Origin: JBEIGE01 sp040382055
Lineage (GTDB): Bacteria; Pseudomonadota; Gammaproteobacteria; Burkholderiales; Burkholderiaceae_C
Assembly (NCBI GenBank): GCA_040382055.1
Contig: JBEIGE010000011.1
Location: forward strand, 1-64,000
Length of the DNA: 64,000 nucleotides
Direction of reading: 5' to 3'
Part shown: positions 26,758-35,718 of the stretch, in pieces
How the letters are laid out: each line of letters begins with the position of its first letter
Position numbering within the stretch: position 1 is the first letter of the stretch
The notes under the pieces: generated by a model
Seen by the model: only the letters and a program-made list of their open reading frames with translations
Told to the model about the DNA's origin: nothing
The model's database searches: none
Made by a program: the position numbers and the translations under genes

Positions 26758-26928
26758 TCAACCGCCCTTTTTGGAGCGCTTGCCGGGGTTTTTCTTGCTG
26801 CGTGTGGAAACACCACGCTCAAGGCTGACTTTCTGTCCACGACCTCCCGTTGCCAGGCTCATGCCTGCAAGCGGTTTTGGTGCGGGAGTTGCTTTGCGAT
26901 CAGCTTCGGTCACGATTTTGTTGCCCAT
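26758..26928 (-). CDS. Small basic conserved hypothetical protein (56 residues)
   Basis: A reading frame of 56 codons starting MGNKIVTEADRKATPAPK, ending with a strongly basic tail STRSKKNPGKRSKKGG. AAGGAT lies 7 bases ahead of the ATG, which supports translation. The composition (Lys/Arg/Gly tail, no hydrophobic core) suggests a nucleic-acid or ribosome-associated peptide, but I do not recognise a named family. It is convergent with the lipoprotein gene (stops adjacent) and has the SDR gene upstream on the same strand. Confidence 0.65.
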   Translation of the reverse strand: MGNKIVTEADRKATPAPKPLAGMSLATGGRGQKVSLERGVSTRSKKNPGKRSKKGG

Positions 26929-26983
26929 TTGAATATCCTTGGTTTATTTTAGAAAAGAAGCATTAAGCCACAACGGCCACATG

Positions 26984-27778
26984 CTAATACGTGCCGGGGT
27001 AGGCACCGCCATCAGCCAGCACATTTTGGCCATTGACATAACCGGCATGCTGACTGCACAAAAAAGCGCATATGGCACCAAATTCCTGCGCAGTGCCAAA
27101 GCGCTGGGTCGGGTTGGTCTTCTTGCGCGCTTCCATCACGGACTCTATGCTTTGACCGGATTTTTCAGCCGCGCCCTGCATCGTGCCACGCAGGCGGTCG
27201 GTATCAAAAGGGCCGGGAAGAATATTGTTGATGGTCACGCCCCGCGCGGCGTACTTGGGGTCTCGCGCTACGCCAGCCACAAAGCCGGTGAGCCCGCTGC
27301 GCGCACCGTTGGAGAGGCCCAGAATATTGATCGGGGCTTTGACTGCACTCGACGTGATGTTCACAATGCGGCCAAAGCCTCGTGTCGCCATGCCATCAAT
27401 GCAGGTCTTGATCAACGCGATTGGCGTGAGCATATTGGCATCAAGCGCCTTGATCCAGGCCTCACGGTCCCAGTCCTGAAAATTACCAGGCGGTGGGCCA
27501 CCCGCATTGGTGACCACAATGTCAAAGTCCTTGCGTACCGCAAAAACTGCAGCACGGCCTGATTCTGTAGTGATATCGGCTGCCACCCAGAGCACCTGGG
27601 TTTTGGCGGCGGAAACTTCAGCCTGCAATTGCGCAGCGGCCGCAGCCAACACCTGCTCACCGCGCGCCACAATCACCACATTGACGCCTTCACGCGCCAG
27701 TGCCTGGGCACAGCCCAGACCCAATCCTTTGCTGGCACCGCAAACCAGGGCCCACTTTCCTGAAATTCCCAAATCCAT
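26984..27778 (-). CDS. SDR family oxidoreductase-like protein with altered active site
   Basis: The 264-residue protein has the Rossmann features of short-chain dehydrogenases: GASKGLGLG for the cofactor, NAGG and the active-site strand VNITSSAVKAP. At the position of the YxxxK dyad it has Ser156 and Arg160 (LSNGARSGL), so the usual catalytic Tyr and Lys are missing. A known BKR-like SDR subgroup shares such changes. The C-terminal NGQNVLADGG is standard. AGAGGAA precedes the ATG at 27778; a longer frame to 27862 is not supported. It may be a reductase with a different mechanism or a non-catalytic protein. Confidence 0.85.
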   Translation of the reverse strand: MDLGISGKWALVCGASKGLGLGCAQALAREGVNVVIVARGEQVLAAAAAQLQAEVSAAKTQVLWVAADITTESGRAAVFAVRKDFDIVVTNAGGPPPGNFQDWDREAWIKALDANMLTPIALIKTCIDGMATRGFGRIVNITSSAVKAPINILGLSNGARSGLTGFVAGVARDPKYAARGVTINNILPGPFDTDRLRGTMQGAAEKSGQSIESVMEARKKTNPTQRFGTAQEFGAICAFLCSQHAGYVNGQNVLADGGAYPGTY

Positions 27779-27827
27779 AAATTCCTCTAAGAAACAAAAA
27801 CAATGCTTGCGATGATACGTGCAGACT

Positions 27828-28781
27828 TTACAGGGCCGCTCGCGTGGATCGGGTAAAGACAAAGATTCCGGCGATCACCAGAACCGTTCCGGCAGCAATC
27901 CAGGCCGTGAAGGGCTCTCCCAGAATCATTACGCCCATCAGAAACGTCGCTATCGGGCCGACCATACCGGCCTGAGCGGCGGCGCTGGCTCCGATGCGCT
28001 CGATGGCCATCATGACCATGAGTACAGGCAGGGCTGTGCACAGCGTCGCATTGAGTACCGAGAGCCAGATCACCTCAGGTGCCACCTGCGCGGCTTGCAG
28101 CGGGCGCAACACCACAAACTGCGCAATGCACAGCACGCAGGCCACGCTGGTAGCCAACCCCACCAGACGTAACGAGCCCAGTCGTTGAACCAGCTCACCA
28201 CTGTAAGTCAGGTAAATGGCGTAACTGACAGTGCTTGCCAACACCAACAATGTACCCAGTACAACATCAGCCCCTTCCAACTTCACCTCGTGCCCGAATA
28301 CCAGCAAAACACCGGCATAACTGATGCCCATGCCCAACAGGTGCATGCGCTGGATACGGCGCTTAAACAACATCAGGCCGAGCAAAAGAACCAGCGTGGG
28401 ATTGAGATACAAAATCAGCCGCTCCAGTGAGGCACTGATAAAAGCCAGACCGGCAAAATCAAGATAACTGGCCAGGTAGTAGCCACTGAATCCCAAACCA
28501 AAAACGCCAGCCCAGTCCTGGCGTGACAACGCGGGCTGCCCCCGGCCGGACCACCAGGCCATGCAGACAAACAGAGGCAGCGCAAACAGCATTCGGTACA
28601 TGATCAGCGTGACTGCGTCAACGCCGTACCGGTAGGCCAATTTGACGATGATGGCCTTGCCACTGAACGCAATAGCGCCCAGAACAGCCAGAAAAACTCC
28701 CGTGGCAGAAGGTCGAGCGACCAAATCAGTAGCCGGCGGCCTGTCCGTCACGGCGGGAGTCACTGGCTGCCACATAGCCAT
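27828..28781 (-). CDS. EamA/DMT family transporter
   Basis: Ten hydrophobic segments form two EamA repeats, with FISASLERLILYLNPTLVLL in the first and IGASAAAQAGMVGPIATFLM in the second, and a charged C-terminal tail. The likely start (ATG 28781, or ATG 28775) lies inside the 3' end of ggt, giving an overlap of about 50 bp on the same strand, so the two are probably co-transcribed. 317 residues. Transport of an amino acid or peptide product is suggested by the ggt context only. Confidence 0.85.
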   Translation of the reverse strand: MAMWQPVTPAVTDRPPATDLVARPSATGVFLAVLGAIAFSGKAIIVKLAYRYGVDAVTLIMYRMLFALPLFVCMAWWSGRGQPALSRQDWAGVFGLGFSGYYLASYLDFAGLAFISASLERLILYLNPTLVLLLGLMLFKRRIQRMHLLGMGISYAGVLLVFGHEVKLEGADVVLGTLLVLASTVSYAIYLTYSGELVQRLGSLRLVGLATSVACVLCIAQFVVLRPLQAAQVAPEVIWLSVLNATLCTALPVLMVMMAIERIGASAAAQAGMVGPIATFLMGVMILGEPFTAWIAAGTVLVIAGIFVFTRSTRAAL

Positions 28782-30336
28782 GCACTGCAGGGTCGCCAGC
28801 CCGCCAAATGAATTGACCGGCACCAAAGTCCTGATAAGAGTCGTTGATCACTTCCATTTTGTGGCCCCGCTGCGCCAGACCCTGCACAGTTTCGGGGTTC
28901 ATGTTCGATTCCACATTGATCTCGTAGCCCGCGTTATAGCGCCAGCGCGGTGCATCGCAGGCGGCCTGCGGATTTTGTTTGTAGTCCAGCATGCGCACCA
29001 GTGTTTGCAAATGCCCTTGGGGCTGCATATTCGCACCCATGACACCAAAACTCATCACTGGCTGACCGTCTTTGGTCAGGAATGCCGGAATGATGGTGTG
29101 AAAGGGCCGCTTGCCTGGCTGCACCTGGTTGATGCCCGGCTCCAAACTGAAGGCATGACCGCGGTTTTGCAGACTGACGCCGAAATTCGGTTCAACACAA
29201 CCAGAACCAAAGCCCATGTAGTTGCTTTGAATGAAGCTGACCATCATGCCGGATTCGTCAGCTGCCGTGAGGTAGATGGTTCCGCCCTTGACGGGGTTGC
29301 CCGCACCAAAATCCTGGGCTTTTTTCATGTCGATCAGCTTGGCGCGTGACGCCAGATAGGCCGGGTCCAGCATCTGATCGACCGTCACTTCCATGCTGGA
29401 GGGCTCGGCCACATAGCGGTACACATCCGCAAAAGCCAGCTTCATGGCCTCGATCTGCAGGTGTTGGGAGTCCGTACCATCCAGGGCCATGGCACCCAGA
29501 TCGAACTGGTCCAGAATGCCAAGTGCGATCAGGGCAGCAATGCCCTGGCCGTTGGGCGGAATCTCGTGCAGGGTGTGACCGCGGTAATTGTTGCCGATGG
29601 GCTTGACCCATTCGGGCTGATACGCAGCAAAGTCACTGGCCTTGAGACTGCCTCCGTTCTCGTTGGAGAACTTCTCGATGGCTTGGGCAATCTCGCCACC
29701 ATACAAGGCCAAGCCCTTGGTTTGTGCAATGGCTCGCAGACCGCGCGCAGCCGCCTTGAACTGGAACAGCTCGCCCACAAGCGGTGCACGACCCCAGGGC
29801 AGGAATGACTGCGCAAAACCAGGCAAAGCTTGCATTTCCGGTGTAGCTGCAGCCCATTTTTCCTGAACCACGGTGGGCATGAGGTAGCCCCGCTCGGCAA
29901 TGTCAATGGCAGGCTCCAGCAAGTCGGCAAAAGGCAGCTTGCCGAAGCGGTCACTCATGGCCATCCAGCTGCTGACTGCGCCGGGAATGGTCACGGCATC
30001 AAGCCCGCGCTTAGGCGGTGTGGTGGTGTGTTGACCGTATTTGCGCTTGAAGTAGTCCGGCGTCCAGCTCTTCGCTGCACGTCCGGACGCGTTGAGCCCA
30101 TGCAGTTCTGTTCCATCCCACAAAATACAAAATGAATCACTGCCCAAGCCGTTGCTGACCGGCTCAACAATGGTCATGACTGCCGCCGCCGCCACAGCAG
30201 CATCAACTGCATTGCCACCTTTTTGCAGCATGCGCAAACCGGCTTGTGCGGCCAAGGGATGAGAGGTAGAGACAACGTTGCGCGCAAAGATGGGCAGTCG
30301 GGTCGTGGTGTAGGGGTTGGAGAAATTAAAGTTCAT
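28726..30336 (-). CDS. ggt: Gamma-glutamyltransferase family protein
   Basis: N-terminal nucleophile hydrolase that cleaves gamma-glutamyl bonds, as in glutathione. The 536-residue product has the GGT signatures HPLAAQAGLRMLQKGGNAVDAA near residue 30, then the autocleavage site with the nucleophile Thr at about 352 (GGTIYLTAADESG) and the NYMGFGSG stretch. No obvious cleavable signal peptide is present, unlike the classical periplasmic enzyme, so it may belong to the cytoplasmic GGT-like (cephalosporin acylase-related) branch. The ATG at 30336 overlaps the stop of the DUF3422 gene as ATGA. Confidence 0.9.
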   Translation of the reverse strand: MNFNFSNPYTTTRLPIFARNVVSTSHPLAAQAGLRMLQKGGNAVDAAVAAAAVMTIVEPVSNGLGSDSFCILWDGTELHGLNASGRAAKSWTPDYFKRKYGQHTTTPPKRGLDAVTIPGAVSSWMAMSDRFGKLPFADLLEPAIDIAERGYLMPTVVQEKWAAATPEMQALPGFAQSFLPWGRAPLVGELFQFKAAARGLRAIAQTKGLALYGGEIAQAIEKFSNENGGSLKASDFAAYQPEWVKPIGNNYRGHTLHEIPPNGQGIAALIALGILDQFDLGAMALDGTDSQHLQIEAMKLAFADVYRYVAEPSSMEVTVDQMLDPAYLASRAKLIDMKKAQDFGAGNPVKGGTIYLTAADESGMMVSFIQSNYMGFGSGCVEPNFGVSLQNRGHAFSLEPGINQVQPGKRPFHTIIPAFLTKDGQPVMSFGVMGANMQPQGHLQTLVRMLDYKQNPQAACDAPRWRYNAGYEINVESNMNPETVQGLAQRGHKMEVINDSYQDFGAGQFIWRAGDPAVHGYVAASDSRRDGQAAGY

Positions 30337-31637
30337 GGTGCTTTTTGATGCTCGATAATTTTTTTGTGCAGACGACGCAGTGACCACCAGACGGTCAACC
30401 CCACCAGCGGGACAGCCAGGGCAGCGGTAGTTTCACCGCTCAATGGCCAGCCCAGCACATGGGCTCCTTTGGCAAGGTAGCTCACCAGCCCGACGATGTA
30501 ATAGGTAATGGCAGCTACCGACAGCCCCTCGACGGTGGACTGCAGCTTCATCTGCAAATCCTGGCGCTTGTTCATGGCGGCCAGCAGCGCCTGACTGCTT
30601 TGTTGCTGCTCGATTTCAACCCGGGTTCGCAACAGATTGCTGATGCGCGAGACCCGTTGCGACAGCGAATCCTGGCGACGCTTGGCCCATTCACACGTGC
30701 TGCGTGCCGGTGTCAGCCGGCGATCCATGAACTCGCGGATGGTTTGCATGCCCGGCAGGCGCGTCTCGGCAATGTCATCGATGCGCTTGTCCACCAGCTC
30801 AAAGTAGGCTGCGCTGGCTGAAAAACGCGAGTGCGTGGCCGCATGCTGACTTTCCACCTGCCCGGCAAGGCGGGTTAAACGGTCGAGCAACTGGGGTTCT
30901 TCGCTGCGGTCCACGCTGCGAATGGAGTCTGCCAGTTCTGCCAGCTCCCGCTCCGCAGACGCCAAAGCAGACGAGGCATCCCGGGCGGCAGGCAAGCCCT
31001 GCAAAGCCGCCATGCGGTAGGTTTCGATTTCCAGCAGCCGTTGCACCAATCGGCCCAGTCTACGGGGCGACATTTCTTCAATGAACAGCAAAATCCGTGA
31101 AAAACCATCGGCGTGGATCGCAAAATCGGTGTAAACCTCACCACTGTTGCCCGCCACAGACGAAGCCACCAGGGTGTCTTCCTGCAGCACATGGCGAACC
31201 ATGGCGGGAATATCTCCCTGCAATGCAAGCGCCCACAAGTGCAGACTGGCCAGGCACTGCCCCGGCAAACCGGCCAGCCAGGCTTGAGGCACCACAGCGA
31301 TTGCCTGATCCGGCTCGTCTTTGGTGGGCAAGTCAGTACTCAAGGTTCGCAGAAATGTCCAGGTCACAAACTCTGTGTGCAGTTCCCAACGCATCCTGAA
31401 CGCGCCTATGTCCATCCGCATGTGATTTGCATTGGCATCGGGTAGCGGCAGATGGTGATCCCGCAACAGTGCAGCCACATGCTGGCGACTGGCTTCACGC
31501 TCGGCCGCATTGCAAACCATCACCACATGTGAAATGGCCAGTGGCGTGCCCATGGCCTCGGGCGGCCGGGCATGGATTTCGTTGTGCAGCCCGCGTCGCA
31601 GGGCATGCTGATTCAGGAGGTTGGTCTGGGACATCAT
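30333..31637 (-). CDS. DUF3422 family membrane protein
   Basis: The 434-residue protein matches the DUF3422 family: N-terminal LHNEIHARPPEAM, central WTFLRTL and SRILLFIEEMSPRRLGRLVQRLLEIETYR, then a long helical region and two C-terminal transmembrane helices (about 365-385 and 395-415). Such proteins are anchored at the membrane with a large cytoplasmic part; their function is unknown. It overlaps ggt by 4 bp, indicating coupled translation. Confidence 0.9.
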   Translation of the reverse strand: MMSQTNLLNQHALRRGLHNEIHARPPEAMGTPLAISHVVMVCNAAEREASRQHVAALLRDHHLPLPDANANHMRMDIGAFRMRWELHTEFVTWTFLRTLSTDLPTKDEPDQAIAVVPQAWLAGLPGQCLASLHLWALALQGDIPAMVRHVLQEDTLVASSVAGNSGEVYTDFAIHADGFSRILLFIEEMSPRRLGRLVQRLLEIETYRMAALQGLPAARDASSALASAERELAELADSIRSVDRSEEPQLLDRLTRLAGQVESQHAATHSRFSASAAYFELVDKRIDDIAETRLPGMQTIREFMDRRLTPARSTCEWAKRRQDSLSQRVSRISNLLRTRVEIEQQQSSQALLAAMNKRQDLQMKLQSTVEGLSVAAITYYIVGLVSYLAKGAHVLGWPLSGETTAALAVPLVGLTVWWSLRRLHKKIIEHQKAP

Positions 31638-31703
31638 GATTTCCAGCCGCTATTGTGACGCACCATTGGCGCGAAACCCTCAAACCCCAAACGCAATTAC
31701 AAG

Positions 31704-31726
31704 AAAAACGGCACCCGAAGGTGCCG
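31704..31726 (-). terminator. Rho-independent terminator after tctA
   Basis: Read on the minus strand: CGGCACC, loop TTCG, GGTGCCG followed by TTTTTC. The stable tetraloop and U tract make a convincing end for the leftward tctB-tctA transcript, 27 bp past the tctA stop. Confidence 0.88.
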
Positions 31727-31752
31727 CTCTGGATGCGCTGCACGCAGCGCCA

Positions 31753-33264
31753 TCAGTCATCCACGAAGGCTTCCTTTCGCTTGTTTTTCACAGCTGGCAG
31801 CAACACGATGATCACCATCAGCACCGCCGCTGCCAATAGACCGGCAGACAGGGGACGCGTCACAAATACAGTCCAGTCACCCCGTGAGAGCAGCAGGGCA
31901 CGACGCAGATTTTCTTCCATCATCGGGCCCAGGATGAAACCGAGCAACAAGGGTGCCGGTTCGGCACCAATTTTCACGAAGGTGTAGCCAATGAAACCGA
32001 ACATGGCCACCATCCAGATGTCAAAGGTATTGTTATTGGTGGAATAAACACCAATCGCGCAGAACAGCACAATGGCCGGGAACAGGTAGCGGTAAGGCAC
32101 AGACAGCAACTTGATCCACATGCCAATCAGCGGCAGATTAAGAATAATCAGCATGGCATTGCCTAACCACATGGAAGCAATCAGACCCCAGAACAACTCG
32201 GGGTTGCTGGTCATGACCTGTGGGCCGGGCTGAATATTGTGGATGGTCATGGCACCCACCATCAAGGCCATCACGGCATTGGGTGGAATACCCAAGGTCA
32301 GCAAAGGAATGAACGAAGTTTGTGCACCGGCATTGTTGGCAGACTCAGGGCCGGCAATTCCGCGGATATTGCCTTTGCCAAACTGAATTTCACCTGGTCG
32401 CATCTTCATCTTCTTCTCAAGTGCATAGGCAGCGAAGGCGGCAAGCAAAGCACCGCCACCGGGCAAAATACCCAGCGCAGAGCCCAGAGTCGTACCACGC
32501 AGGACGGCCGGGAACATGTTTCTGAAGTCTTCTTTGGTTGGCATCAGACCAGACACCTTGGCGGTAAAGACCTCGCGCTCACTTTCCTTCACAGACAAGT
32601 TGCTGATGATCTCGCCATAGCCGAACACACCCATGGCAACCACCACGAATCCGATGCCATCGGTCAATTCAGGAATACCAAAACTAAATCGCGCAACGCC
32701 GGAATTGACGTCGGTTCCGACCAGTCCCATCAGCAAACCCAACACAATCATGGCCACGGCCTTGAGCAACGAGCCAGAAGCCAGTACCACAGCGCCAATC
32801 AAGCCCAAAACCATGAGCGAGAAATATTCGGCAGGACCGAACTTGAAAGCCAGTTCAGTCAATGGCGGCGCAAAGGCCGCCAAAATTAGTGTGCCTACCG
32901 AACCGGCAAAAAACGAACCCAGACCCGCGGCAGCCAAAGCCGGCCCCGCTCGACCGTTGCGGGCCATCTGGTAGCCGTCAATACACGTGACCACCGAAGA
33001 TGACTCTCCTGGCAAATTGACCAAAATCGCCGTGGTCGAACCGCCGTACTGGGCTCCGTAGTAAATACCGGCAAGCATGATCAAGGCCGACACCGGGGGC
33101 AAAGCGTAGGTGGCAGGCAGAAGCATGGCAATGGTGGCAACCGGGCCTATGCCGGGCAGCACGCCAATGAGCGTTCCCAGTACACAGCCTATCAAGGCAT
33201 ACATCAGGTTAATGGGCGTGAAGGCCACGCCAAAACCGAGCGACAGGTTATTGATTAATTCCAT
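31753..33264 (-). CDS. tctA: Tripartite tricarboxylate transporter permease, large subunit TctA
   Basis: The 503-residue protein is the large membrane subunit of a TTT-type solute importer. Family motifs visible: GVLPGIGPVATIAMLLPATY near residue 38, YYGAQYGGSTTAILVNLPGESSSVVTCIDGY (cut here as YGAQYGGSTTAILVNLPGE) near 70, and GILPGGGALLAAFAAYALEKK near 270. About 11-12 hydrophobic segments. It starts 12 bp after tctB. The matching receptor (TctC/Bug) is not adjacent, but two Bug genes lie at 58.6 and 60.3 kb. Confidence 0.95.
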   Translation of the reverse strand: MELINNLSLGFGVAFTPINLMYALIGCVLGTLIGVLPGIGPVATIAMLLPATYALPPVSALIMLAGIYYGAQYGGSTTAILVNLPGESSSVVTCIDGYQMARNGRAGPALAAAGLGSFFAGSVGTLILAAFAPPLTELAFKFGPAEYFSLMVLGLIGAVVLASGSLLKAVAMIVLGLLMGLVGTDVNSGVARFSFGIPELTDGIGFVVVAMGVFGYGEIISNLSVKESEREVFTAKVSGLMPTKEDFRNMFPAVLRGTTLGSALGILPGGGALLAAFAAYALEKKMKMRPGEIQFGKGNIRGIAGPESANNAGAQTSFIPLLTLGIPPNAVMALMVGAMTIHNIQPGPQVMTSNPELFWGLIASMWLGNAMLIILNLPLIGMWIKLLSVPYRYLFPAIVLFCAIGVYSTNNNTFDIWMVAMFGFIGYTFVKIGAEPAPLLLGFILGPMMEENLRRALLLSRGDWTVFVTRPLSAGLLAAAVLMVIIVLLPAVKNKRKEAFVDD

Positions 33265-33276
33265 TTTTTATGCTCC

Positions 33277-33765
33277 TTAACCCGTAATGAACGTGGGCCA
33301 TACCGGCATCTGCAGCTTGAGCAGCATGATGAAGGCGACATAACTGCCAATAGCCAGAATGGTGGCGAGTATGAAAACATCACGCACCCTGAATTTTTCA
33401 CTGGCCAGGCTGGCAATAAATACCAAGGCGTAAATGGCAACAATCAGACCCATGGAGGGCAACTTGATGCTGGGCAAGCCGCCCAACAAAATTCCAAAAA
33501 CCACGTTGGCACCGAGCACAAAGGCAATCGGCTTCCAGGCCCAAGCCCCAACCTTGTCACCACTTTCGGTGGATTTGACCAGGGAGAAGAAAATAACCAA
33601 GGCCCCAAGAGCGGCGAGCAAAAAACCCAACATCATCGGGAAATAACCCGGGCCCATGCGGGCTCCGGTTCCGACTTTGTAAGTGGTAGCACCCCATGCG
33701 AAAGCGACGCCTACCAGCAGGAACATCAGACCACAGAAAAAGTCTTTCTGACTTTTGATTTTCAC
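33277..33765 (-). CDS. tctB: Tripartite tricarboxylate transporter small subunit TctB
   Basis: The 162-residue protein has four hydrophobic segments and the family layout: VKIKSQKDFFCGLMFLLVG, then YKVGTGARMGPGYFPMMLG. The GTG at 33765 is preferred over longer ATG or TTG starts because AGGAGA lies about 7 bases ahead. It pairs with tctA 12 bp downstream. A 162-bp gap separates it from the GspE-like gene; no TctC receptor precedes it as it would in a complete tctCBA operon. Confidence 0.92.
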   Translation of the reverse strand: MKIKSQKDFFCGLMFLLVGVAFAWGATTYKVGTGARMGPGYFPMMLGFLLAALGALVIFFSLVKSTESGDKVGAWAWKPIAFVLGANVVFGILLGGLPSIKLPSMGLIVAIYALVFIASLASEKFRVRDVFILATILAIGSYVAFIMLLKLQMPVWPTFITG

Positions 33766-33927
33766 AGAGGTTCTCCTAGTTCGAAATAACAACCCGCGAT
33801 TTTGCATCCAAAGTTGCAACAAAAACAATGTGGATTACACCTACGCAAAAGTAATGCCAAGCGCAAAAAATCTAAGGGTAAACCCCAGAGTTGTTGGGTC
33901 TTGTCCGGCAAAGCCGCTGGTATGGAC

Positions 33928-35718
33928 TCAGGTCAGCGCAGGGGTAGAAGTCAACACTTCCTCGATCACGGTCAGACCCTCGGCCACACGCAATACCCCG
34001 GCCAAACGCAGTGGTCGCATGCCATCTGTCACAGCCTGACGGCGCAAGACCTCAATACCAGTTTCACGACTGACGCGGGCCTTGAACGCTTCGCTCACCA
34101 CCAGCAGCTCATACAGTCCCATGCGACCCAAAAAACCGGTCATGCGGCACTCCACGCAGCCAACCGACTTGTAGGGCTTGTAATCCCCATTGATCTGCCA
34201 GGGTCTGACCAGCTCCGCCAAAGCCTCGCGTGTGGCATCCGGGTCAGGCACTTTGCATCGCACGCACAGCGTTCGCACCAGTCGTTGCGCCAGCACACCC
34301 AACACCGTGGCATTGAGCAAGTAGGGCGCGATACCCAGTTCCATCATGCGCGTGAATGCCGAAGGCGCGTCGTTGGTGTGCAGGGTTGAAAACACCAGGT
34401 GACCGGTCAAGGCTGCCTGCACCGCCATCTCGGCAGTTTGCAAGTCTCGGATTTCACCCACCATGATGATGTCCGGGTCTTGGCGCATCAAGGCGCGCAG
34501 CCCTTCAGGAAAACCAAAGTCCAGGTGCGTCTGCACCTGGGTCTGGTTGAAGGCCGGCTCAATCATCTCGACCGGGTCTTCCACCGTGCTGACATTGACC
34601 TCCTCTGTCGACAAGCGTTTGAGGGTGGAGTACAGGGTTGTGGTCTCGCCCGAACCGGTAGGCCCGGTGACCAGAATGATGCCGTAGGGCCGCTTCGTCA
34701 GGGTTTCCCAGCGTTGGGCGTCATGCGGCGTAAAGCCCAACGCATCGAGTTCCTTGGTGGCGGTGTAGGGGTCAAAAATCCGCATCACCATCTTCTCGCC
34801 AAAAACCGTGGGCAGGGTAGAGAGGCGCAGCTCCACTTCGTCGCCACGGGTATTGCGTGTCTTGATGCGGCCATCCTGCGGACGTCGCTTTTCCATCACA
34901 TCCATGCGACCGAGCAACTTGATACGTGCGGTCATCGCCTGAAGTACCCCCATAGGCACCTGGTAGACCGCAAGCAGCACGCCGTCGATGCGAAAACGGA
35001 TGACGCCCTGCTCGCGCCGTGGCTCCAGATGGATGTCGCTGGCACGCTGGTCAAATGCATACTGCCACAGCCAATCGACCACCTGAACGACACCCTGATC
35101 ATTGGCATCGAGCTGCTGGTTGCCTTTGCCCAATTCCACCAATTGCTCAAAGCTGGCACCGGCATTGCTGCCACCGGATTTTTGTGCAGCACGCACAGAC
35201 TTGGCCAGCGCAAAAAATTCAGCCGTGAAACGCTGGATCTCCTGCGGACTCGCAAGCACCCGGCGTACTGTGCGGCGCGACTGTCGCTCCACTTCACCAA
35301 CCCAGTCGGTGATGAACGGCTCCGCCGTTGCCACCACCACCTCGGCGGCCGTGACCTGCACAGGCAACACCTTGTGCCTCTCGGCATAGGCCGCACTCAT
35401 CATGTCAGCCACCTTGGCCACATCGACCTTGAGCGGGTCTATGCGCAAATAGTCCAGCCCTGCGCGCCCTGCCAGCCACTGGGTAAGGGTTTCGATGTCC
35501 CACGGCTTGCCATCTGCTGCACGGCGTATCGATACGCTGGCCAAACGTAAAAGGGGGTGCTGAACACTCTCGGCCTGGGCACAGCGGGCTGTGGTGCGCC
35601 TGGCCTCGTCCTCAGAGATCAGGCCGTCGGCCAGCAACCACTTGACCAGACTGCGCCAATCCAAGGCGCCGGCATGCCGCGTTTTCTCAGGGTTTGTGGA
35701 AGTCGGTGGTTCACTCAT
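33928..35718 (-). CDS. GspE/PulE-type ATPase with Lys-to-Glu change in Walker A
   Basis: The 596-residue protein has an N-terminal GspE-N/MshEN-like domain (about 45-180), the N2 domain (ASDIHLEPRREQGVIRFRIDGVL near 240) and the C-terminal ATPase with Asp box, Walker B (DPDIIMVGEIRD), His box (TGHLVFSTLHTNDAPSA) and a zinc motif whose cysteines are CVRC and CVEC. The Walker A reads GPTGSGETTT: Glu358 (codon GAG) stands where a catalytic Lys (AAG/AAA) is expected. One base change would do it, so sequencing error or a recent mutation is possible. No other type II secretion or pilus genes are nearby. The start overlaps the upstream stop as ATGA. Confidence 0.88.
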   Translation of the reverse strand: MSEPPTSTNPEKTRHAGALDWRSLVKWLLADGLISEDEARRTTARCAQAESVQHPLLRLASVSIRRAADGKPWDIETLTQWLAGRAGLDYLRIDPLKVDVAKVADMMSAAYAERHKVLPVQVTAAEVVVATAEPFITDWVGEVERQSRRTVRRVLASPQEIQRFTAEFFALAKSVRAAQKSGGSNAGASFEQLVELGKGNQQLDANDQGVVQVVDWLWQYAFDQRASDIHLEPRREQGVIRFRIDGVLLAVYQVPMGVLQAMTARIKLLGRMDVMEKRRPQDGRIKTRNTRGDEVELRLSTLPTVFGEKMVMRIFDPYTATKELDALGFTPHDAQRWETLTKRPYGIILVTGPTGSGETTTLYSTLKRLSTEEVNVSTVEDPVEMIEPAFNQTQVQTHLDFGFPEGLRALMRQDPDIIMVGEIRDLQTAEMAVQAALTGHLVFSTLHTNDAPSAFTRMMELGIAPYLLNATVLGVLAQRLVRTLCVRCKVPDPDATREALAELVRPWQINGDYKPYKSVGCVECRMTGFLGRMGLYELLVVSEAFKARVSRETGIEVLRRQAVTDGMRPLRLAGVLRVAEGLTVIEEVLTSTPALT

